NCBI RefSeq assembly: GCF_900496995.4
Contig: NC_044030.1
Coordinates: 10,537,851-10,601,850 of the forward strand
Source of the DNA: Aquila chrysaetos chrysaetos
Taxonomy: Eukaryota; Chordata; Aves; Accipitriformes; Accipitridae
Reading direction: 5' to 3'
Length of the DNA stretch: 64,000 nucleotides
Positions 1 through 11,860 of the stretch are shown here, piece after piece. Both the position numbers and the translations under genes were made by a program. Under the pieces are notes generated by a model. It did no database searches, was not told the origin of the DNA, and worked only from the letters and a program-made list of their open reading frames with translations. Within the stretch, counting starts at the first letter, position 1. Every line of letters begins with the position of its first letter.

Positions 1-3000
1 CACCTTTCCAGTATGCTCTGTGTATAGTCTTCCTCTAATTCACATCCACACTTAACATAGTTCCTCTCCAGCCTTATAAATCTCAAGTCAAATTTACTCA
101 CACACTCCTTCTTCAGAGCTTTCATTCACCCTTAATGCCTTTTTCTCAAACTTATTATTATTTAAATGTGTTTGTAGGCTTTTCAGTACCCATTCACCTT
201 TGCCATAAAGGTTTCTAGACCTATATAAAAAAATGAGAATGTGAAGTAGATGATAACCAAAAATATTTCTAAATATCTTTACAGAGCACTTGGGAAGGGG
301 AGGGCAGTTTTTGGTTTTGAACCAAGTTTTAACAGCTTATTGACTGTAGTTCATTCAGTATTGAAAGTTTTTAATAGTCTTGGTTTTGCTATGGTTATTT
401 CATTTTTCCAGACTGCCTCTTTTGCTTTATTCAACATCGGGTTGCTTAAGCTGTAGTTCTAGGATAGTTTGCTTCATCCCATTTCTCAAGTCCATTGCTG
501 CCTGCACACTCTTGACCTTTGCAATGCTTCCGTGCCAAACCCATATATGCTGACAACAATTTAAAAAAGACATGAATATTAATGAAAAGAAGGATGTGCA
601 CACAAGAAAAAAGTCATTTAGCACCAGGATTATCTGGGGCCTACCTAAGAACTACAGCAGGATTTGTTCTGTGGTCCAGCTTATTAGGCAGACACCAGGT
701 ACTGCAAGAAGCTTTTTTTCCCTGCATCCATGGAGAGGATTAATGTTAAGGCATACCATTAGCTGTCAGCACTATTAATCACCTAAATTCCTCAAGCTAA
801 AGAAAAAAGAAGCCAACTCAGCGAAGTGTTGCGGATCCTGTGTTTTGTCTTTCCAGCAGAGAGAGAAGCCCACAGGAGACTTCAACCAGGTAAGCAGGAA
901 ACTCTGAAATGAGAAAAATAGACAAAAGGATAACATCTGGGGGTGAAAGCCAGACAATGCAGGTTTTTGGTGCCACTTGGTCAGCCAGCGTCTGCCCCAG
1001 AGGAAAATGGGCAGCACTGCTGTTTCCAGCTCCTGGCTGCTCTCCTGCGTTGTTCCAGGACCTGCCCTACCCTGGCATGGGATCACCCCTCCTCACCGCC
1101 CTTCACGTCAGTGCATCCCACGAGGTCTCTCCGTGGAGCAAATCCATTGTCCAGCTTTTTGCAGCCTGCACATTGCCCTGGGCTTTGTTCATGTGGGGCA
1201 ACAGGTGAAGCCTCAAGGCATGGGGGAATGAGGTTGGCATGTGCTCACATTGCCTGTGGCCTGGGCTTTCTCTTCCTCCCATCAGCAGCAGAGCAGAGCA
1301 GATGTCCCCATAGGTGACCCCAACTTATCTGTTGGTGCTGTGTCTCCTGACTGTCGGAATGCTGGCCCAAGGGTCCCAGTGTCTGAGACACCTGAACGTG
1401 CACCCGTTAAGGGCACGGTCCTGCGTTTTATTATGGCAATTGTGGACTTACCAGCTGTTGTGCTAAGACGCTGACACCAGCACTGTGAGTTTCCAAGCAG
1501 CCTGGATGTTGTTTTCCAGCGCTGCTGAAACAAGGCTGCTGGGGTGGCCTTTCACATCCAGGCATTTGCGTCTACCACGAGCAGCTCTGGATCCCACAAG
1601 ACAACTGCCCTGGACCAGGATGCCGCATCCCCGTAGCAATGCAGCAGCTGCCAGGAGCCGGTCCCCCCGCCCCGTGCACCCAACTTTCCGTGCAGCCTCC
1701 ACTTCCCCTCCACCTCCCCCAGCTCTGCAACCAGAACCACAAACCTTGGGAGGACAGGGGCAATATGTAATTAAATGCCAGCCAGAGAGGAAGCCAACCT
1801 CCCAAACCACAGAGTGAAAGAGCATGGCTTGGCCTTACAGTCTGTGGTCATTTATGACAAAGACATATTTTCCAAAGGAAAACAGGCCATCACCGAAATA
1901 GCTTCTTCTCCCCAGTGTTTCCAACCAGCTCTCCCTCTCTTTAGTGCTGTAACACGACTGCAGCTCCATCCGGGCTCAGACCCAGGCGCTTCCCAGTACC
2001 CAGTCATGTTTTCCCACCTTGCCACTGCCACCAACCCACAGAGTGCATCAGGACGATTCACATGTACCAAGGAGGAGGAGGAGGAGGAGTTACAGAGCTG
2101 ATTTACCACTGTGGAAACAAAATGTCTTGCCAGCCAGAGACTGTAAATCACAGATCCCGTCAGCAGGCTTAGGCAAGGGGGATGAAGAGGGCTTATGCGC
2201 CCACGTTGGATTGCAGTCCTGGATGTCTAAAGGACATTTTCAGACAAGGAGTGTTGAAGACCAAGCTCCAAAATGTTTGTACCTGCCAAGCCCACCTGCC
2301 CCAGCATACTAAAATCCCTACAGCAACCCAGTTCAGAAAGAAAAAGTGATGTAACCGTCATAAATGGTTTAAATATAGAAAAACCAATACTGCACAGGAA
2401 TGTATAACATTCCCACAGGGAGACATTAAACACATTTATTTGGCCAGACTGACAAATGTCCAAGAGCTGGTGAAACATGGTGCTGACTTGGCCTCTAGTG
2501 GGCCTCCAGACAAGACAACTCTAGAGAGGGGTGCCCTAAAACAATGTGTTCCTTTTCCAGTAGGCTACACCAGCGTATTTTTGCTTGTAGACTAGTCTCA
2601 GTGATTCTGTAGGTTCATTTTTCTTAAATGTCAAGGGCCAATCTCTTAAGGCTCCACTGTGTTTATGCCACAAGAACATATTTTAAAGTGGATGCAAATG
2701 TCCCTATAAATATTAGTAATATGAGAACTGGGCCCCATGGAAAAACTAATGCTAGAGAATAGTAATTTTGAAGTCTTTGTGGCATCAAATTAATATGGTA
2801 TTCATGAAAAGTATTTTGCAATGGGAAATATTCTGGAGCCTGGGTTAAACTCTTGCTTCAGCACTCACTGTTTTGCAATTACTGACGTGAAATTATAATC
2901 CTTCCACGAGAACTAGTTCTAAAAAATATATTTAATGTGAATGAACACTCAGAATATCCTGGAAATATATACATAATTCATGAGATCACTGATGGCATTT

Positions 3001-4890
3001 AGCACAATTCATTACCTATCTAGGCCTGAACAGCATTAAGCATAACACAGTATCACCTCAGTGTCAGATGAATAAGCTAGGCAGTCTGTACATGCAACAA
3101 AGTGTGGAGGAAAAATATCCCTTATTTAAGAGTTGAGCAGATCTGCAGTCTTTCAAGTGCAGTGCCTGTAACATACCTCTGCACTACAAGACAACTAATG
3201 TCCCAAACTGAAGCTTGAATGGGACAAAGTCATTTATCTTTCCCTCTAATGCCTGGTGGAAGAGAAAGGGCTCCCTGCGTGAAGCGAAACGTGGCAATTC
3301 CTCTGGCTGCATTTGTTGCTTAAACTGGTCACAGGCTGATGCTTTGGGGTTTTCAGTAAGTCTGTCTGGAATTTCCATCCTCTGGAAATATTCCAGGGTT
3401 TTGAGAAAAAGATTTGTCCCACTTCTGAATAAAAACTAAAGAAACTAGAAAGCTTTTGCAGAAAATCTGGGGGAAAAAGAGGCAACTGTTGGAACAACCC
3501 ACATTACATTTTACAGCTGGCTGGGAGTCTTTTGGCCTGACACAAAACCAAATTCTCCAGCGAAACTAAAATTGTCTAAGAGCAAATCATTCTAGCAGAC
3601 AATTCCCCACTCATTTCCCTGTTAGTTCTTGGGTCTTTATTTCCTTGAACCTAAATACAACACAAAAATTATTGCACGACCAATCTAAGAGTGAAAAAGT
3701 TCAACTCTTGAGCCGTGAGTATGCAGGCATTGAGTAAATGTCACCTGAATGAATAGAGTGCAACAGATGGAGGTTTTAACATTGTTCTTGCAAATTAATT
3801 ATTAATTTATTTTTTAAAGTAATCATCATAAATCTTCCTGGAACAGATTGTTATTCTGCCTGTTATGATTCATTAAACCAGTGCAGAATGAGATCATTAT
3901 CATTTAAGTTAGCATTCCTGAGGCTGCCAAATATCCTCCAAGTATTTCCTGCAGCTGGGACCGCAAGCATCTTCCTTGGAACTGGCAGCCTGCTTGCGCC
4001 ATATCCTGCTCCAAGAGCTTCTTGTGCCTCTGGCCAGCCACACTGTCGTGCCCACAGGGACCCCAAGCCACTTGGGGTGGGTCGCTCTGCTTGAACCCCT
4101 CGTGCAGCAGCAAAATCAGAGGCTGACTTCAAGCTGCAAAGCTCTGTGTGTGTGTGGCATCAGCGCCTGCAGAGAGGCACGGCTACCGCCCTGGGGAGCT
4201 AGGACTGGAAAACGCTTCCCCAGAGGTGGGCTCTCATCCACCCCAGCCTCCAGCTCAGCCGGCTGACTACTGGGGCACAGTGGTCTCCGATGCCTTTAGA
4301 TAAATTGGGAGTTTTCTCTTCCTATTGGAAATTCCCACATTGTAAAGCCAAAGGACAGAGCAGGCAGAGTGGCAGCCATGGGAGGCAGGTTACCAAAAAT
4401 AGTTTTTTTCTCTTTAATTTCTTTCTGGTGTAATTTCCTGACTGTGTTGTTGAAACAACGACATAAGGGGCACGATGCAGCAACAGGGCAGACAGAAGCA
4501 GGTGAGAGCAAACGAGCCAACAACATATTTTTGTAGAAGAAAGGAAAAAAAGCTGGCAGTAAGGGGAATTAAAAAATTACCTGACAAAAAAGCACACAGC
4601 CATCCCCTGCCCTCACAGCCACCCTGAGAGTCCTGTGACACGGTAAGGATGCCAAAAGTGAAAAAAAAACCCAAACCAAACAAAAAGCAAACCACCACCC
4701 CAAACTGCAGCAATTACTTGATCAGGGCATTTTCACTTCCTAAACTGGGAGAGAGAAATTCCCCTAGGTCATCTGATCTCTGTTGAAACTAGACCAGGAA
4801 GAGGAGCAGTGGCAGTCAGCGAGTGCAAGGGCGTTCTCCAGCTGTACAAAAGCCTCTCATGTGTGAGCTGGTGATCAGAGCAGCGCAGGG
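1..4890. other. Intergenic DNA upstream of SLC46A2, no gene recognised
   Basis: No coding exon, RNA gene or full-length transposon could be supported here. The only open frames are short (about 124 codons at most), overlap on both strands, and match no protein I recognise. Two stretches are clearly richer in G+C than the surroundings, about 940-2100 and 3940-4270. They could be regulatory DNA, untranslated upstream exons or decayed repeats. There is a short GGA triplet run at 2071-2089. The last few hundred bases probably contain the SLC46A2 promoter, but no TATA box or initiator is convincing. Confidence 0.6.
2071..2089 (+). repeat. (GGA)n trinucleotide microsatellite
   Basis: A run of about six GGA units, preceded by AA, in the G+C-richer part of the upstream intergenic region. 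It is short, has no repeated flanks, and is probably simple slippage. Confidence 0.8.
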
Positions 4891-5129
4891 ATGTGCATGC
4901 GTATGTATACGCAGCAAGGCGAGGTGCAAATATCCTCCCAGCCAGATCATCTCTTGCACAACTCTCTGACTCTGTGCAGCCCGGCAGACCTTTTGTTTTT
5001 TCCTCCGCTGCTCCTCTCCAAGCATGCCTCCAGAGCAGAACTTCTGAAGAGCCGTTTCCTCCTGCACCGTTTCCTCCCACGCATCTCCCTGAAAACAGTT
5101 CTCCCCAAGAAAAGGTAGTCACCAGCAGC

Positions 5130-6204
5130 ATGGTGGGGGTGACAGTGATGAGGACGTGGATTGAGCCAGTGGTCGCGGGTTCCCAAGTAGCCAGCGCCTT
5201 CTATGACACAGCACTGCTGCTGGTGGTGAAGAACTACTACAACCAGACCAACACCACTGCTCCTTCCCATGCACTGGAAGATGCTCAGCAGAAGGCTGTC
5301 TCTAATTTTTATATAATCTACAACCTAGTCCTGGGCCTGAGCCCACTGGTGTCAGCCTACGGCTTATCCAAGCTGGGGGACAGGATACATCGGAAGATAC
5401 CCATCTGCTTCCCTCTTCTTGGCTACTTGGGCTCCAAAACTCTCCTGCTCCTCCTGATGCTGCTGGGCTGGCCCATCGAGGTGATGTATGGGGCTGCTGC
5501 CTTCAATGGGCTGGCAGGCGGTTTCACCACGCTCTGGGCAGGCGTCATGGCTCTGGCATCCCTGGGGTCCTCCGAGAGCAGGAGGTCTCTGCGGCTCATC
5601 ATTATTGAGCTGGTGTATGGCCTCGCTGGCTTTCTAGGAAGCATGGCATCTGGCTACCTCTTTGTTGGCTTCAGTGACCACTATCGAGATGGCACTGTGC
5701 TGGTGGGCTGCAGCATCGCTTGCTATGCTTTCTGCCTCCTCTACAGCATTTTTGTCCTGACAGTCCCCAGGCCAGCTGCTTCCTGCCCAGCCAAAGCCAA
5801 GAGTGCAGAGGAGGTAGGCAGCCAGCTACCAGCCCACACAGGAACAGGAGCAGCAGCGGCAGGGAGTTCCCAACCTTCGGAGAGCAGCAGCTCCACTCCA
5901 GTATCCCCCTCAAAACTACTCATCATCATGCTGTTTGTGGCAGCCATCCTCTATGACCTTGCTGTCGTTGGTGCAATGAACGTGCTCCCGCTCTTCTTGC
6001 TCAGGGAGCCTTTAAGTTGGAATGCTGTGGAGATTGGCCATGGCAATGCTGCTGGGTACGTGATCTTCATCACCAGCTTCCTAGGGGTATTTGTGTTCTC
6101 CCAGTACCTGAGGGACATTACCATGATCATGATTGGAGTGGCATCCTTCAGCGCTGGCATCCTCATTATGGCCTTCGTGCGGTGGACGTTCCTGTTCTAT
6201 ATCG
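5130..6204 (+). CDS. SLC46A2: SLC46A2 coding exon 1 (residues 1-358)
   Basis: This large exon encodes helices 1 to 9 and the start of helix 10. The start chosen is the ATG at 5130, which has a strong Kozak context (A at -3, G at +4). Its product begins shortly before RTWIEPVVA, which aligns with the human amino terminus RTWVEPVVA. The same frame is open upstream to an ATG at 4893, so a longer start cannot be excluded. Hydrophobic segments fall near residues 16-34, 57-78, 92-113, 117-144, 155-178, 190-211, 263-291, 307-326 and 331-350. Residues 82-89 hold the MFS loop motif GDRIHRK. The exon ends in the first base of an Ala codon at a GTGAGT donor (6205). Without splicing the frame would run on to 6452, which is intronic read-through. 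Confidence 0.95.
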
Positions 6205-9200
6205 GTGAGTCGAACAGCCACTCGCACGAGCAAGTGCACCTTGAGAAAGGGGCTGGGGTCTTTCGACATCAGGAGAAGGGCTTTTGCTCTGCTTCACTGC
6301 AAGTTTCAGAACAGGGAGCGTGGCAGACCATCGCACGAGCAATTCCCCAGGAAGCCTCATTATCATTCCCCTCTCCTCACATCTCCCTTTGTACTCTTAC
6401 ACTCAGCACCCTACAATATCCAGAGGAGGCATACACTCCTGCCAAGGCTTAGTTTAAGGTTGGTTGACTTGTAGTTCGTCACTTGGTCATAGCCCAGATC
6501 TGAACAGGGGAGCAATGCTCACACGGCGGGGGAGCAGGAGTTGTTGCTGGCTACCTGTACTAGTTGGACCACGCTGCTGCATTGATGGGAAGCACTTGCC
6601 TTTTGTGAGGTAAGGCTTAAGGCTACAACAGAAACAAATTGGCGAAGTTTTCCTATTAAGCGAACATCTTAAGACGTGATTTATTTTTCTTACATTAAGG
6701 CATTTATGGATGATGGGAAGCTTAATAGCAAAACATTGGAGCTGCTTTAGCAACTAAAATATAATGATAATGTAGTGTAAGGAATCTTACACTATGTACA
6801 AATGACCAAGGGACAGATAACTATAGATGGGGCAGCATCCCATGATGAAGGAAAGGCCAGTTTATTGTTGGGAGGTAGCCTCTGCAGGAATATAGATAAC
6901 AAAACCCAAGAACCGCATCCATTGTGGCAGTGAGATGGATGATACTCTGTTTGTCAGGTATGAATCATGTGTTGCATGGCTTTGAGGTTTTGCTTCTGAA
7001 AGTGCGAAAAAGATCTAAGAGAAATGGCCTGAAGCGATTTTTCTGTCTGCCCCTACAGGGAATGAGAAATTGAAAAACCAAAAGTTATTCTAAAGGAAAA
7101 GATGGTAGGATATTATATTTGTGTACTAAGCCAAACACTGAGTGAAATTTTTAAGAGATTTTGTTTGTTTAGGCAATCAGGCTGGGGAACAAAAAATAAA
7201 AAATTAAAATAAAAAAATGCTTCTTAATATTAAGTCCATCGTGAACACACATTGCTACACACCGTGCAGGATGCTTATTCCCTGCATTGCAGAAACACCT
7301 CAGTACACTAGACATGAATCGACTTTTCACTGAGGTTGGTTCTGCTGACAGGAAGGTAATTCCAGCTCCCGAAAAGTTTCCACACTAGAGAAAGCTTAAA
7401 ATAATGCAAGCCAGAAGCACCCAGGTAGAAAACAGCTGTAGTGTCACAAAGGTACTGTTTCTGTCAAGGCCATGTAGCATGGGGTGCTCCCTCTGCTGGT
7501 TAGACTCAAATCAGCCTCACTAGCTCAAAGGACAGTGCTATATTCCATCTAAACTGGGATTTCAGGCTGAGACCAAGAGACCACAGCTGGTTTGGGCAAA
7601 GTACCTCTGCTAGTGGGAGCAACAGGTGGCTTATCCACCATTGCTTAGATGAAGTGAGGACCTACACTCCTACCAAAGATTTGTACTTCCTTCTGGTACT
7701 CAAGGGACATGAAAAGGTGAAGCAAAGGCCCTGCCCAACCCAGAAGCACGTAGTCTTCAAGAGCAGTAGTTGTGTGGGGAAACAAGGAGCAGGTACTGAT
7801 GACTACATATTCATTGCATTGCAGCACGGGCAGTGATGCTGTTTGCCCTCATCCCCTTACCAACCATCAGGTCCATGTTATCCAAGCATGTTGAAGGATC
7901 ATCCTATGGTAAGTACTTCAGTTACCTTACTGATCAAAAAACTCAAATCCCTCCATTCAGCCTAAGGCACAAAGAGAAAGGTAAGTTATTGCTGCAATCT
8001 GTGCTTTACGTAATAAAACCAGAACAGCTGATACCACAAATGAGAAAGGAGGAGCAGAGAAACTTGCAGAACAAGATTGTCACATCCAAACTTCTCATCC
8101 TCGGTTGCATCATCATTTATCCACAAAATTTTCAGTACATGCTTCAAGAGATTACTATCAGTGTGCAGCTCAAAGTCAGGGAAAATACCTGGGGTGCTGC
8201 TCAAAAACACAGTACTCCAGGGAAAACCAAGAGGAGGACTGTGATATTCACACCATTTATATTTGGCTTCTTTTACTTCCAGTTTTGGGAAGGATGGATT
8301 TCTTTCATCTTTTTTCAGTTATGCTCTCTAAAGACATGTCCAAGTGTTACCTGGCAATTTGTTCCTGTCAGACCACAATTTAACTAACAAATGATAACCT
8401 TTGCATAAAATTTGGCCCTTTTTGGTACACAGGAGCAGAAATTCTTTTCTATGAAAAAATATATTAGAAAATAGTAAAATATATACACTTCACAACACCG
8501 TACTGAAGGCTACCATTTTTTACCCCAATGAGCTGGATTTTAGACACAACAGATGGGACTGGTCTTGCATTCAAATAGCACCTAAAGCCCATGACTGCTC
8601 ATGCCTCCTCCAGACATGTTCTTACAGCCATCCTTTGCATTCTTTTCCCTTCTGCCATATGAACACAACACTCCTCTGTCACCAGTTCATTCCTACCGCT
8701 TCTGCTCCTCAGCGTGGTCCGTAGCAAACTCACCTACCTGCCACAAACAGCGCAGCTCACACCCCAAATTAATCATTATTATTAATTAATTTTTAACCTC
8801 CACCATGAGCCATACAGGCTGCACCTGATGCCAGCGGCAGGCCAGCTCTCAAGCAGGACCATGCAGCCAAGCAGCCCTTGCCTTGGTAGCAGTATTGTCT
8901 CCTTAGGTGGCGGCTGCTCACACTGTGCAGCTGGAGAAGGCTGCCAGGGCAGCAAGCTCAGCACACAGCCCTGACCTTGCTCCCACTTTGCACATCCTGG
9001 CAGGGCTGGGTTACTCCCCCTTCCCCCATTTACCACAACAGAAACAGAAGGGTGCACTTCAGCAAAAACCCTCTTTCAGTTAGAATTCAGTTTCTGCCTT
9101 TCATCCACCCTAAACATCATACAGATTACACGCACCTCCCCATTTCAGGCATTATTATGATTTTAACCCAGTGGACCACTCTTCTGGCCTAGGGCAGAGG

Positions 9201-11225
9201 CAGACCCTGACTAAAATCTCTCCTGTCCTGAAGGTGTTAGCCCAAGACTACTTTTCTACCTCCTAGGGAAAGGAGCACTTATTGCCCAGTTTATTGCTGC
9301 TCTTCCAAGCAGCCACCTCTAATCTAGACTGTTTAAACAGAGAGTTTTCCAGTTGGATCTTTTGTCCTCTGCCTAAAAGAAGGGAAAGTCATTTAATTCT
9401 GGTCTAGAACAGAAGAAGATACAAGTTCATGCCATCTGGCACTTATAAAGCAACGACCACATCACTCTTCCACACAGTGGTGTTCCTGGAATCGTCAGGG
9501 AGGTACCAGAGCTGGTTTTTTCTACCCGGTAACAAACTATGTTCTTGTTTTACAGGTAAGGTGTTTGTCCTGCTGCAGTTGTCTTTAGTCACCACGGGAG
9601 TAGTGACATCTACAGTCTATAACAAGATCTATCAAAACACACTGAACTGGTATAGTGGCTTCTGTTTCATTTTGTCTTTTCTAGTCAGCTGCCTGAGTCT
9701 CCTCCCTTTAAGGTAAGAAATAGAAAGGGTTTTGTCCAAAAGCACATGCTGTTATTTTCTCCATGCTTCCTGATTATAGGTCTAATACAGATAGGAAAAA
9801 TAACTTTTTTTTTTTAATTAAAGAGAAACAAAAATCTTACAGAAATATGTTGACAAATATCAAAGAGATTCAAAGAAAGAAACTTGCAAGTGATTTAGCC
9901 AATTTTTTTAGACTTCTTTTTGTTTAATGTAACATGAATTGCTGTCAGAGGAATACTTGGCAGTTTAAGAGCTGCTAATCCCAGGGGACAAAGCCTTCAC
10001 ACAAATGTACTGCTTGATATTGCAAAAATAGTAATAAGTAGAATGAGGGAATAATCCTACACAAAGTAAAACATTTTTTAAAAAAATCCATTGCAGGTTA
10101 CTTAATTGTGATAGAAAAGAATAATCTGAGTCTTCTTCAGGTGTTTCTTTCAAAGAGAAACCATTAACGCACAGTAAGGATATAGTTACTTTTCTGATCC
10201 AGTCAATTTGCCCAACTGTACAGCTACAGAATGACTGAGAGGTACAATTTCAAGAAAAAGTTTTAAGCACAAAACCAGCTTAATTTGAAGAGACAAAGCT
10301 GAAACAGCATCTCCATCTACTCTTCCAGAATTTTCGATGGATTTCCCTCCAAATCTCACCTTGCCTGTCATTCTCTCCCCAAGACCCTCCAGCTCATTGC
10401 ATTACTAGAAGCAACGAGACTCTTCCAGTATGAAGTTAAAGTGAATAGCTATAATGTCAGTATTTAATCCATGCAACAAGAGTATTTTCATTAAGATACA
10501 AGGCAACTAATGGCTAGGCTAATGTCTGATCCCAGACAAAATTCTTGCCAAGTTTTGCTGTAATTTTTTAAAAAAATAACAGTAGAAAGTCTAAAGGCAG
10601 TACATATACCAACTTCACTGTTATCACTTAGGAAGAAAAGAAAAAGCAGCACTAAGGAAAGCTCCTACACCATCAGCTGTGCCTCACCCAGAGCACCAAA
10701 GGCTTTCCAGGCTTGTGAACATGTCTGACACCTGGTGTCAGCAGGACTACAACTGTGGGGAAGGCTACTTCATACTCATCATTCCCCTGGCTTTGCTCTC
10801 CTCCTATTTTCCAGACACAGGAGTGACTATGCACAACGCTGCTGTTAACAGCGAGTCACTGCTAGCTACTCAACTGCTTTTTAATACAGGCTCCAAATAG
10901 AAGTTAGCACTATTATCACCACAAACACAGGTTATTAGGACTTCAGAGTCTGAAAGATGACAAATGGTGCCAACGTCATTGTTTGTACACAGGAATAACT
11001 TACAGAGAGGCTGGCAGATCCTTGAGAGGAATCACATGAGCACTCAGTCAGCTCCAGACACCCCAGCAAAGTTTAAGCTAAAGAATTGATGGGGCAAAAG
11101 CAAACTGTAGCTTGAAAAAGTAGTTTGCTAGGTCTCTTGTAACCTGCATTTTTATTGCTCTTTACAGCATTGTGGCCATCAAACAACGTTCAACCACTGG
11201 CTCCCTTCAGATTCTGACTGAGTGA
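5130..11225 (+). CDS. SLC46A2: SLC46A2 gene (TSCOT), four coding exons, complete coding region
   Basis: This is a solute carrier of the major facilitator superfamily, SLC46 family, predicted in the plasma or endolysosomal membrane. The four exons (5130-6204, 7825-7908, 9556-9712, 11168-11225) are joined by GT-AG introns of phases 1, 1 and 2. They give 1374 nt, or 457 residues plus TGA; the human protein is about 475. About twelve hydrophobic helices are visible, with a GDRxHRK loop between helices 2 and 3 and a variable Ser/Ala-rich central loop near residues 212-260. Two glycosylation sequons (N38, N41) lie in the first outer loop. Blocks such as SNFYIIYNLV, AIL/IYDLAVVG, ITSFLGV, ARAVMLFALIP and TSTVYNKIY match SLC46A2 rather than A1 or A3 as I recall them, and the neighbouring SNX30 agrees. 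The family literature links SLC46A2 to thymic stroma and to transport of muropeptides, cyclic dinucleotides and antifolates. The bird's substrate cannot be read from the sequence. Confidence 0.95.
6205..7824 (+). other. SLC46A2: SLC46A2 intron 1
   Basis: A phase-1 intron of 1620 bp with donor GTGAGT and an acceptor ending TTGCAG. I see no recognisable repeat or gene in it, apart from an A-rich low-complexity patch near 7190-7220. Confidence 0.9.
7825..7908 (+). CDS. SLC46A2: SLC46A2 coding exon 2 (residues 359-386 and part of 387)
   Basis: This 84-nt exon completes helix 10. The split codon gives Ala359, followed by RAVMLFALIPLPTIRSMLSK, closely matching the human segment. It ends in the first base of Gly387 at the donor GTAAGT (7909). 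Both flanking introns are phase 1, so skipping this exon would keep the reading frame but delete a transmembrane helix. The open frame continuing from here to 8387 is intron sequence and is not part of the normal protein. Confidence 0.95.
7909..9555 (+). other. SLC46A2: SLC46A2 intron 2
   Basis: A phase-1 intron of 1647 bp from donor GTAAGT to acceptor TTACAG. No gene or mobile element is recognised. The next exon itself begins GTAAG, so the intron is bracketed by two copies of that pentamer (see findings). Confidence 0.9.
9556..9712 (+). CDS. SLC46A2: SLC46A2 coding exon 3 (residues 387-438 and part of 439)
   Basis: This 157-nt exon encodes helix 11 (VFVLLQLSLVTTGVVTS), a short loop with the conserved TVYNKIY block, and helix 12 (FCFILSFLVSCLSLLPL). 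It begins with the last two bases of the Gly387 codon and ends with the first two bases of Ser439 before the donor GTAAGA (9713). The frame and residue match to human SLC46A2 support both boundaries. Its first bases resemble a splice donor placed directly after the acceptor AG. Confidence 0.94.
9713..11167 (+). other. SLC46A2: SLC46A2 intron 3
   Basis: A phase-2 intron of 1455 bp, donor GTAAGA and acceptor TTACAG. I see no recognisable repeat or gene. Confidence 0.9.
11168..11225 (+). CDS. SLC46A2: SLC46A2 terminal coding exon (residues 439-457, stop)
   Basis: The last coding piece is the cytoplasmic tail, SIVAIKQRSTTGSLQILTE, followed by TGA. The start SIVAIKQ aligns with SIVAYKQ in human, which fixes the acceptor at 11167. 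The rest of the tail has diverged in sequence and length. The split Ser codon AG|C keeps the frame from exon 3. Confidence 0.92.
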
Positions 11226-11860
11226 CAGAGGCTGTACCAGCTAAAGCGTCTTCTGGTCTTTATCAACTCTTTGAGCTACCGAAGTGGAAGGTTTGCCAAG
11301 CATTAGTCCCCACAATTATCATCATTACAGGAAGCACCTCATTTGTGTTTCCATTTCACAGCATGCCATGGCTTCTCAGCCACTGAGCTCACCCATGACA
11401 AAGAAGTTTGCCTTGTTATTTCTGCAGTACATCATGTTGCAGAGTACATGCGTTGGCTATTGCACACCAGCAGTCTTCAGAGAATTTTGCTTTCCTGCTA
11501 GGCTGGTTAGCAATAGTGCAGAGGGATGAGAACAGGGTAGAAAAGAAGACACATCCTTCAACGTTGAAGGGGAAAGCAGAGGATCAGTTTTTCCATTAGT
11601 TCCTTCTTGTCTGTTCCTTCAGAAACCTCAGAGCAGTTCTGTGACTTTGGCTGATGAAGGAGGGGTCCACAAGCCACATGCTGCATGCACACGGTTGTCA
11701 GCAGGACAGACCTGCTCTCCAAGTGCTACAGAAGATGTGTCAGCCCAGCTGATCAATGTTACTTAGAAGACCACTAAATACAGAAATACCACTGTAAAAA
11801 AAAAGTAATATAAGACACTTTTAGTAATCCCTACAATAAAACACTCCTGAATAGATGTTC
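11226..11860 (+). other. SLC46A2: SLC46A2 3' untranslated region (predicted)
   Basis: About 0.6 kb from the stop codon to just past the first AATAAA on the plus strand. No coding potential or recognised repeat lies inside. The end point is inferred from the polyadenylation signal and not from transcript data. Confidence 0.6.
11835..11840 (+). terminator. SLC46A2: Polyadenylation signal of SLC46A2
   Basis: A canonical AATAAA hexamer about 610 bases after the stop codon. It is the first one found in the sense direction downstream of the gene and is followed by TG/T-containing sequence. Cleavage would be expected around 11850-11870. Confidence 0.65.

Noticed and set aside
1463..1825. Overlapping frames of up to 124 codons on both strands in the upstream intergenic region
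   Set aside because: Mutually overlapping frames with low-complexity products in a G+C-rich patch, with no splice-supported structure or family match.
6205..6452. Continuation of the SLC46A2 exon 1 frame
   Set aside because: It follows a good GTGAGT donor, and the next residues expected from the family are found in exon 2 at 7825.
7833..8387. Open frame of 184 codons containing part of SLC46A2
   Set aside because: It is exon 2 followed by read-through into intron 2. The donor at 7909 and the frame-matched exon 3 show the real structure.
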